Origin: an uncultured Clostridium sp.
Lineage (GTDB): Bacteria; Bacillota; Clostridia; TANB77; CAG-508
NCBI GenBank assembly: GCA_900557045.1
Contig: USQY01000051.1
Location: 1-11,498 of the forward strand
Length of the DNA: 11,498 bases
Direction: 5' to 3'
Under the pieces are notes generated by a model. The model had not been told where the DNA came from. It ran no database searches and saw only the letters and a program-made list of their open reading frames with translations. A program made the translations under genes and the position numbers. Of this stretch, positions 6,136 through 11,498 are shown piece by piece (position 1 is the first letter of the stretch; each line of letters starts with the position of its first letter).

Positions 6136-6166
6136 GAGAGAAGAATAAAAGAAAAAAGGCTGTAAG

Positions 6167-6199
6167 AAAAAAGAAGATTACCAAGCAATCTTCTTTTTT
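6167..6199 (+). terminator. intrinsic terminator of the Spo0E-like gene
   Basis: A perfect 13-bp stem, AAAAAAGAAGATT with AATCTTCTTTTTT, with a 7-nt loop and a T-run in its 3' arm. The A-rich left arm could also stop transcription on the minus strand. Confidence 0.85.
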
Positions 6200-6570
6200 G
6201 TATGATAATTAGTTATAGCTATCATATGTATTAGTATGAAACTAGTACATAATAGGTGCTTTTGCTGTAAGTAATATATTGGATTTTATTCTGAATATCA
6301 ATATATTTACATAAATATCAAATCAGAGATAAAAAAGCAAAATTTTCATTGCAACAACTTTTTTTTAAAGTGTTGTCATATTATCGTTTTATATTAAGAT
6401 ATACACAACAATCAACTGGAAGCAAAAATTATAGGATACCACTATAAATAGATTATAGAATATTTGTACCAATGGCTATGGGTAGTAAAAAATCCAAAAA
6501 AATTATGTTGAGTTTTTTGACACTAATTTTTAAAAATAGGGACAAATGAAAAAATACATTATTTAACAGT
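6200..6570. other. long AT-rich intergenic region
   Basis: No gene is supported here. A 25-codon frame from the ATG at 6472 (MAMGSKKSKKIMLSFLTLIF...) has a basic start and hydrophobic core but no ribosome binding site. A small inverted motif, ACAAC/GTTGT, flanks a T8 run near 6352-6377. A TTGTCA near 6374 has no good -10. The stretch is longer than other gaps in the window and may hold regulatory sequence for the gene at 6630. Confidence 0.4.
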
Positions 6571-6599
6571 TTGACTATTTTATGTAAATGTGTTATAAT
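6571..6599 (+). promoter_or_regulatory. sigma-A promoter of the unknown membrane protein gene
   Basis: TTGACT (6571-6576) and a perfect TATAAT (6594-6599) have the ideal 17-bp spacer. Transcription would start near 6606, leaving a very short leader before AAGGAGG (6616-6622) and the ATG. Confidence 0.85.
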
Positions 6600-6629
6600 A
6601 AATTGATGTTTAACGAAGGAGGTATATAT

Positions 6630-7652
6630 ATGAATAATGATATATATGATCAAGGAATAGAAGAAAAAAGAGAGGCAAATATTCTAAGAAAAGAAACAGG
6701 AAATAATCGAAAATATTTTCTAGAAGGCACAGATACAGAAAGAAAACAAAGACTAGAACAATCCACACAAAATAGAAATGGTGTAGATAATTTTATGCAT
6801 AATGAAAATAAGAAATTTAACAAATGCACTCAAAAGAAGAATCCCCATAAAAATGGGAAAAAAATTATAAAAAAATTTATTCCAACAGTAGGAATGATAG
6901 GTTTAATTATAGCAGGTACTAGTGCAACAATGGGAAAGATAGAAGAATATAAAGAACAAAAGAGAATAGATGATTCTATTTCAGATAATTATAATGAATA
7001 TATACAAAAAATTTCTGAAACAGAACAAAACTTATCATTTACAAATGAAGATTTAATGAAAACCAAGGAATTTTATAAAGCAATTGATACATATAATAAG
7101 ACAAAAAGTCTTACAGAAAAATCAAAAGCAAGAGCTACAATAATTGAATTTATGGAGTGTGGATATTTTAAACATACAGCAACAACAACTATAGAGAAAA
7201 AAATGGAAGAAGCAATTTTATATGGAAATTATGATAAATATGATAACAACGAAGATTTTGTAAAAGTAGTATATGTAGATGGAGTGCGTGGAGATTCTGA
7301 TAGATTGAAAATAAAAGGGCTAGATTCAAAATATTATTCAATGAATAGTTTTGATGTATGGAGTGAAGATATACCAGATAATTTAAAAGAACTTGCAAAA
7401 GATATATTTGAACTTCAAGATAAACACAATTGGAAAACAGAAAATGAATGTGTAAAAACAGCTATAGAAATGTCGGAAGATCTTGGAAAGGTTGTGCAGG
7501 AACATTATATTATAAATGAAAGTGCAGATATAGAAAGAATAAGTAATGAAAAATACGAAGAGATAAAAGGTAAAGACACATCAAATATAGTAAAGAAAGA
7601 ATATAAAACAACTTCAATAAATAATAAAATACAAGATGAAATAGAAAGATAA
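6630..7652 (+). CDS. single-pass membrane protein of unknown function
   Basis: This 340-aa protein is not recognised. Residues 1-82 are very polar, rich in Lys, Arg, Asn and Glu, and end in the strongly basic KNGKKIIKKF. One hydrophobic helix follows (about 83-101, IPTVGMIGLIIAGTSATMG). The rest, about 240 residues, is charged and mostly helical by composition, with Lys/Glu-rich segments at 103-135 and 296-340; Cys65, Cys177 and Cys274 are the only cysteines. By the positive-inside rule the N-terminus is cytoplasmic and the long C-terminal part lies outside. There is no signal peptidase site or lipobox. The start at 6630 is set by AAGGAGG 7 nt upstream; an in-frame ATG at 6588 lies inside the promoter. 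It precedes walR with a hairpin between them, so it is probably transcribed alone. Confidence 0.8.
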   Translation: MNNDIYDQGIEEKREANILRKETGNNRKYFLEGTDTERKQRLEQSTQNRNGVDNFMHNENKKFNKCTQKKNPHKNGKKIIKKFIPTVGMIGLIIAGTSATMGKIEEYKEQKRIDDSISDNYNEYIQKISETEQNLSFTNEDLMKTKEFYKAIDTYNKTKSLTEKSKARATIIEFMECGYFKHTATTTIEKKMEEAILYGNYDKYDNNEDFVKVVYVDGVRGDSDRLKIKGLDSKYYSMNSFDVWSEDIPDNLKELAKDIFELQDKHNWKTENECVKTAIEMSEDLGKVVQEHYIINESADIERISNEKYEEIKGKDTSNIVKKEYKTTSINNKIQDEIER

Positions 7653-7663
7653 AAATTAAGTAA

Positions 7664-7704
7664 TTTAGGATACTTATGTAATAATATTGCATAAGTATCC
7701 TAAA
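7664..7704. terminator. perfect 15-bp hairpin after the unknown membrane protein gene
   Basis: TTTAGGATACTTATG (7664-7678) and CATAAGTATCCTAAA (7690-7704) are perfect inverted arms around an 11-nt loop, 11 bp after the stop codon. No T-tract follows on the plus strand, so it may be a weak terminator, a 3'-end stabiliser or a protein-binding palindrome. Confidence 0.55.
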
Positions 7705-7785
7705 ATTATGAGTACTATATAATAATTAGGTAATAATATAAAGTGTTAAAAATAATAATAAATAAGACAAAACTTTTAAAAAAAC

Positions 7786-7814
7786 TTGTACAACTGTTAA
7801 TAATATGATATAAA
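7786..7814 (+). promoter_or_regulatory. putative promoter of the response regulator gene
   Basis: TTGTAC (7786-7791) and TATAAA (7809-7814) are separated by 17 bp and lie about 38 bp before the start codon. Both hexamers are imperfect. No clear WalR-type direct repeat (TGTWAH-N5-TGTWAH) was seen. Confidence 0.5.
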
Positions 7815-7851
7815 TAACACAATAGACCTTAAAAAGAGGGGTGTTTTTTTA

Positions 7852-8613
7852 ATGGAAAATATAATGAAGGAAAAACCAAAGAGAACAATATTAATAGTTG
7901 ATGATGAAAAACCGATTGTTGATATTTTAGTATATAATTTGCAAAAAGAGGGATATGAAACTTTAGAGGCAAATGATGGAGAACAAGGTGTAAGAATTGC
8001 ATTAGAAAAAAAACCAGACTTAGTATTACTAGATATAATGTTACCGAAAATGGATGGATTAGCAGTATGTAAGTGCATTAGACATAGTTTAAACATACCG
8101 ATATTGATGTTATCAGCTAAAGATGAAGAAATAGATAAAATATTAGGATTAGAATTAGGAGCAGACGATTATGTTACAAAGCCATTTAGTGTAAGAGAAT
8201 TAATGGCAAGAGTTAAAGCAAATTTAAGAAAATTGGATATAGCAACAGAAAATGTTGGAGAAGTAAACAAAGAAATTATAGAAGAGAATACAAATAAAAT
8301 AGAAGTAGGAGATTTAGCATTAGATTTAGATAAATTTGAGGTAGAAGTTAGAGGAAAAGTCGTAGATTTAACATTAAGAGAATTTGAAGTTTTAAAATAT
8401 CTTGCAAAACAACCAGGTCAGGTTATTACTAGAGAAATATTGCTAGAAAAAGTTTGGGGATATGAATATTATGGTGATATAAGAACAGTTGATGTTACAG
8501 TAAGAAGAATTAGAGAAAAAATAGAATTAGATACATCTAGCCCTAAAATACTTGTTACTAAAAGAGGTGTAGGATATTATATTTCAACAAATAAAGATAA
8601 AGAAAGAAAATAA
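7852..8613 (+). CDS. walR: OmpR-family response regulator, WalR-like
   Basis: This 253-aa cytoplasmic response regulator has a receiver domain (about 11-123) with acidic pair Asp17-Asp18, phosphoacceptor Asp61 in LVLLDIMLPKMDG, Ser88 and Lys110 in YVTKPF. A linker of about 25 residues, longer and more acidic than usual, leads to a winged-helix DNA-binding domain (about 150-247) with DLTLREFEVLKYLA, the recognition-helix segment RTVDVTVRRIREKIE and the wing KRGVGYYI. These resemble WalR (YycF), the regulator of cell-wall turnover, more than PhoP; the assignment is by overall likeness and the paired kinase. The start at 7852 has GAGGGGTG 8 nt upstream; Met5 lacks one. The kinase gene follows after 119 bp. 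Confidence 0.85.
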   Translation: MENIMKEKPKRTILIVDDEKPIVDILVYNLQKEGYETLEANDGEQGVRIALEKKPDLVLLDIMLPKMDGLAVCKCIRHSLNIPILMLSAKDEEIDKILGLELGADDYVTKPFSVRELMARVKANLRKLDIATENVGEVNKEIIEENTNKIEVGDLALDLDKFEVEVRGKVVDLTLREFEVLKYLAKQPGQVITREILLEKVWGYEYYGDIRTVDVTVRRIREKIELDTSSPKILVTKRGVGYYISTNKDKERK

Positions 8614-8628
8614 TTTGTGCACTAAAGT

Positions 8629-8670
8629 AGGTATGATCTATAAATCAAATAAAATTTATAAATCATACCT
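8629..8670. terminator. 17-bp hairpin between regulator and kinase genes
   Basis: AGGTATGATCTATAAAT (8629-8645) pairs with ATTTATAAATCATACCT (8654-8670) with one mismatch and an 8-nt loop. No T-run follows. It could lower kinase expression relative to the regulator by pausing, partial termination or RNA processing. Confidence 0.5.
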
Positions 8671-8732
8671 TATTAAATAATAAAAAGTAGTGAAGCGATA
8701 ATCAAAAGAAAAGTGGAAGAGGAGTAATAAAG

Positions 8733-10127
8733 ATGCAAAGGAAATTTCAAAATAAATTAACTATAATTTTTATAATAATAGGAATTATTTTAATAAGTTT
8801 AATGGGATATATGTATATAGAAAATATTTCTGATATTTCGAATACACAACAAATAGTTAATATAACAAAAAAATATTTAATGATAGCAATAAATATTTTT
8901 GTAGTTATGTCTATAATTACAAGTAGTGTGCTAAAAAAAATAATAAAAAAGTCTATGGTAGATATAGTTAAAGATGCAGGGAAAATAGTTACAGGTGAAG
9001 AAACAAAAGTACGAGTATTGCAAGAGGAAAGCAGGAATAGAGATGAGTTTATGTTAGCTTTTGATGACGCCACATTAGAAATAAGAGAACATTTAAAAGA
9101 TGTTGATAAACAGAAAAAACAAATAGAAACTATACTATTATATATGACAGATGGAATAATTGCATTTAATTTAGAAGGAGAAGTTACACATAAGAATTTA
9201 GCAGCAGAGAAATTATTGAACTTATCTGATGAGGATAATGACTTTGAAAAGGTATTTTCTAAATTTAATGTAGATATTAACTTAGAAAAAATTATATATT
9301 TAGAAGACTGGACATCATCTGATAAAAGGATAAATGTTGGAGAAAAATACATAAATTTACTATTTGTTCCATATAAGGATAACAATAAAAGACCAGCAGG
9401 AGTAATAGCAGTAATTCAAGATATAACTGAACATGTAAAATTAGATAATATGAGAAAAGAGTTTGTTGCAGATGTATCACATGAATTAAAAACCCCTATA
9501 ACATCTATAATGGGCTATGCAGATACATTATTAGAGGGAGAGTATGACGATGTAACTAGAAATAAATTTTTAAATGTAATTGCTTCTGAGGCTAGAAGAA
9601 TGGCAAAATTAGTAACAGATTTATTAGCATTATCTAGATATGATAACAATAAAATCAAAATAGAAAAAACAGAATTTGATTTAGGAGAATTAGTAAAAAA
9701 GTGTCAAGAGAAATTAGAAATAGAAATTTCTAAAAAAAATCACAAAGTAGAAAATTTAGTTACTGCAAATGTACCATTAGTGTATGCAGATAAATCCGGA
9801 ATAGAAAGAGTTGTTTTAAATATATTATCAAATAGCATAAAATATACTAAAGAAAATGGTAATATAAAAATTTATGTTGGATTTGTTTATAATGATGCTT
9901 ATATAAAAATTATAGATAATGGAATTGGAATTCCAAAAGACGACCTAACAAGAATATTTGAAAGATTTTATAGAGTTGATAAAGCTCGTAGTAGAGAGTT
10001 CGGAGGTACAGGACTAGGATTATCTATTGCAAAAGAAATTTTAAATCAAAATAATGGAAGTATCGATATAAAAAGTGAAGTTGGTAAAGGAACGGAAGTT
10101 GTAATTAGAATACCAACTAAAAAATAA
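8733..10127 (+). CDS. walK: membrane sensor histidine kinase, WalK-like
   Basis: This 464-aa kinase has two helices (about 9-29 and 48-67) with an external loop of only about 18 residues. A HAMP-like linker (about 69-128), a PAS domain (about 130-232, starting LLYMTDGIIAFNLEGEV), a HisKA domain with phosphoacceptor His250 in VADVSHELKTP, and a HATPase domain follow. The latter shows the N box (Asn363, Asn367), G1 box DNGIGIP (395-401), F box IFERFYRVDKARS and G2 box GGTGLGLSI (424-432). It should phosphorylate the preceding regulator. Bacillus WalK has a large external PAS domain that is missing here, so the signal is probably sensed at the membrane or by the cytoplasmic PAS. AGAGGAG precedes the ATG. 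A PhoR-like assignment is possible; the WalK symbol rests on the partner and domain order. Confidence 0.82.
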   Translation: MQRKFQNKLTIIFIIIGIILISLMGYMYIENISDISNTQQIVNITKKYLMIAINIFVVMSIITSSVLKKIIKKSMVDIVKDAGKIVTGEETKVRVLQEESRNRDEFMLAFDDATLEIREHLKDVDKQKKQIETILLYMTDGIIAFNLEGEVTHKNLAAEKLLNLSDEDNDFEKVFSKFNVDINLEKIIYLEDWTSSDKRINVGEKYINLLFVPYKDNNKRPAGVIAVIQDITEHVKLDNMRKEFVADVSHELKTPITSIMGYADTLLEGEYDDVTRNKFLNVIASEARRMAKLVTDLLALSRYDNNKIKIEKTEFDLGELVKKCQEKLEIEISKKNHKVENLVTANVPLVYADKSGIERVVLNILSNSIKYTKENGNIKIYVGFVYNDAYIKIIDNGIGIPKDDLTRIFERFYRVDKARSREFGGTGLGLSIAKEILNQNNGSIDIKSEVGKGTEVVIRIPTKK

Positions 10128-10184
10128 TATATAATATTGAAATTTTATAAATTGAGTACTGTGTTTTTTTAATGTAAGAAAGTA

Positions 10185-10213
10185 TTGAAAAATACAATGA
10201 TTTAAGATATAAT
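10185..10213 (+). promoter_or_regulatory. promoter of the signal peptidase gene
   Basis: TTGAAA (10185-10190) and a perfect TATAAT (10208-10213) have a 17-bp spacer, giving a start near 10220 and a ~47-nt leader. This separates the signal peptidase and holB unit from the two-component operon. Confidence 0.75.
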
Positions 10214-10266
10214 TTATTTGGTTTTTTATTGAATAAAGTTTATTAAGAAAGGAAGTTCTTATTAGA

Positions 10267-10923
10267 ATGGAAGAGAAAAGCAAAGTTAAAAATATTTTAG
10301 AATGGGTATATTGTATAGTTATAGCCATAATAATTGTAATTTTAATAAAATCTTTTATAGGAGTACCTACTGTTGTAAAACAGTCATCTATGTATCCAAC
10401 ACTAATGCAAAATGAAAGATTATGGTTAAGTAAGTGGGGTGCAACTTTTAATAAAATGCCTGAAAGAGGAGATATAATAACTTTTGAGGCACCAACTCAA
10501 AGATATGTAGATATAAATCATGTTGATTATGAAAATCCTGTTGCAGTGTATGAATATAATCCAAATGGTATGGTTTTGAAATTTATTTATTATACACTTG
10601 AAATAGGCAAAACAAGTTACATAAAAAGAGTAATAGGTATCCCAGGTGATCATGTTCAAATAAAAGATGAAAGTGTATATATAAACGGTGAAAAATTACA
10701 AGAAAATTATTTGCAAGATTATGTTATTACTGAAGACTTAGACGGAATGTATACAGACTTAATAGTTCCTGAAAATACAGTGTATGTATTAGGCGACAAT
10801 AGAGGAGAATCTATAGATAGTAGAAGATTCGGATGTATTCCTATAGAAAAAATAGAAAGTAAAGCCGTATGTAGAATTTGGCCAATTAATAAAATTGGTG
10901 GCATTTATAAAAATGTTAGATAA
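10267..10923 (+). CDS. lepB: type I signal peptidase
   Basis: SPase I cleaves signal peptides from exported proteins at the outer face of the membrane. The 218-aa protein has one N-terminal anchor (about 11-30) and the family boxes: box B QSSMYPTL with nucleophile Ser41, box D YIKRVIGIPGD with general base Lys120, and box E LGDNRGESIDSRRFG (175-189). Gram-positive type is indicated by one anchor and compact size, although the segment at 75-115 between boxes is somewhat longer than in small SipS-type enzymes. AAAGGAAG lies upstream at slightly long spacing (about 11 nt). It has its own promoter, and holB follows after 38 bp, so the two are probably cotranscribed. Symbols sipS and lepB are both used for this family. 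Confidence 0.93.
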   Translation: MEEKSKVKNILEWVYCIVIAIIIVILIKSFIGVPTVVKQSSMYPTLMQNERLWLSKWGATFNKMPERGDIITFEAPTQRYVDINHVDYENPVAVYEYNPNGMVLKFIYYTLEIGKTSYIKRVIGIPGDHVQIKDESVYINGEKLQENYLQDYVITEDLDGMYTDLIVPENTVYVLGDNRGESIDSRRFGCIPIEKIESKAVCRIWPINKIGGIYKNVR

Positions 10924-10961
10924 AAATAAGTAAAGTACAATATAAGTATGGTGGTGAATCT

Positions 10962-11498
10962 GTGAGTTTTAACAATATAATTGGAAATGATAATGTAAAA
11001 AATATTTTAACTAAGTCATTAATAAATAATACTATACTACATAGTTATATGTTTATAGGAAAACAGGGAATAGGTAAGAAGATGATTGCAATAGAATTTG
11101 CTAAAATGATTTTATGTGAAAATTTTAATTTATATGAATGCAATAAATGCAAATCATGTGTAGAATTTTCAAGTGGAAATAATCCAGATTTTTCATATAT
11201 TGAACCAGATGGAAAGACACTAAAAATTGAGCAAATAAGAGCTATACAAACCAAAATAATAGAAAAACCTGTAAATACAAGTAAGAAAGTATATATAATA
11301 AATGATGCTGATAAAATGACAAAAGAAGCACAAAACTGCCTATTAAAAACCTTGGAAGAGCCACCAGAGTATGTAGTTATAATTTTAATTATAAGTGATG
11401 AAAATAAAATGTTAACTACAATAAAATCAAGATGTATGAAGATAAATTTTGAAAAAATAAATGATTCAGAAATACTAAAATATCTTGAAAAAAATTGT
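10962..11498 (+). CDS. holB: DNA polymerase III delta-prime subunit, N-terminal part
   Basis: The gene runs off the window, leaving 179 codons. The product is the delta-prime clamp-loader subunit that, with tau/gamma and delta, loads the sliding clamp. Visible are the opening FNNIIGNDNVKNIL, a P-loop-like GKQGIGKK (33-40), the zinc cysteines Cys52, Cys60, Cys63 and Cys66, the Walker-B-like IINDADKMT, the LLKTLEEPPEY block and the SRC motif in IKSRCMKI, all typical of the family. A GTG start at 10962 is chosen because GGTGGTG precedes it, the reading begins exactly at the conserved N-terminus, and the upstream ATG at 10949 meets a stop after five codons. It lies 38 bp behind the signal peptidase gene. 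Confidence 0.93.
   Translation, partial: MSFNNIIGNDNVKNILTKSLINNTILHSYMFIGKQGIGKKMIAIEFAKMILCENFNLYECNKCKSCVEFSSGNNPDFSYIEPDGKTLKIEQIRAIQTKIIEKPVNTSKKVYIINDADKMTKEAQNCLLKTLEEPPEYVVIILIISDENKMLTTIKSRCMKINFEKINDSEILKYLEKNC

Noticed and set aside
6472..6549. 25-codon basic and hydrophobic peptide frame in the long gap
   Set aside because: It resembles a small membrane peptide or toxin but has no ribosome binding site or promoter at a suitable distance.
6583..6596. Possible WalR half-sites TGTAAA and TGTTAT before the 340-aa protein gene
   Set aside because: They are 2 bp apart instead of the required 5 bp, and such short motifs are frequent in AT-rich DNA.
8747..9385. Long minus-strand frame (212 codons) opposite the histidine kinase
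   Set aside because: Antisense shadow of a well-supported kinase gene; no binding site or recognisable protein features.

Overview
The window is very AT-rich and looks like the chromosome of a spore-forming low-GC Firmicute, probably a clostridial lineage. The grounds are strong AGGAGG-type ribosome binding sites, TTGACA/TATAAT promoters, the rpsU-yqeY pair, a WalR-like response regulator, a Spo0E-type phosphatase and motifs matching Spo0A boxes. No rRNA, tRNA, CRISPR array, phage gene or transposase gene was seen. The species cannot be told from the sequence alone.

Layout. Positions 1-420 hold no gene, but contain one copy (about 196-366) of a ~172-bp repeat with 37-bp terminal inverted repeats. 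Next comes a minus-strand gene for a tiny cysteine-rich, two-helix membrane protein (423-680). It diverges from rpsU (917-1084), which is followed by yqeY (1168-1608) and a two-way terminator. A minus-strand DUF378 membrane protein (1758-1952) converges on yqeY. From 2103 to 4672 lie two M16 (insulinase-like) peptidase genes, the first without and the second with the zinc motif. The second copy of the repeat follows at about 4699-4870, inverted relative to the first. Then come a degenerate short-repeat tract and lgt (5045-5818).

After lgt there is a small Spo0E-like gene (5956-6135) with its own promoter and terminator, then a ~430-bp gene-free stretch. An unrecognised 340-aa single-pass membrane protein (6630-7652) follows from a strong promoter. 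The rest is envelope and replication housekeeping: a WalR/WalK-like two-component pair (7852-8613, 8733-10127), a type I signal peptidase (10267-10923) and the 5' part of holB, the DNA polymerase III delta-prime subunit (10962 to the window edge).

How the genes fit together. Several products concern the envelope: Lgt makes lipoproteins, SPase I releases exported proteins, WalRK-type systems control wall metabolism, and there are three membrane proteins of unknown function. The most interesting threads are (a) two tandem pairs of Spo0A-box-like sites with 10-bp spacing, one in front of the Cys-rich membrane protein and one upstream of the Spo0E-like gene, suggesting a sporulation-entry circuit with feedback; and (b) the paired MITE-like repeat, each copy sitting just 3' of a gene in the same gene-relative orientation, with a conserved hairpin at the gene-side border. 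Both are read from sequence only and need genome-scale searches.
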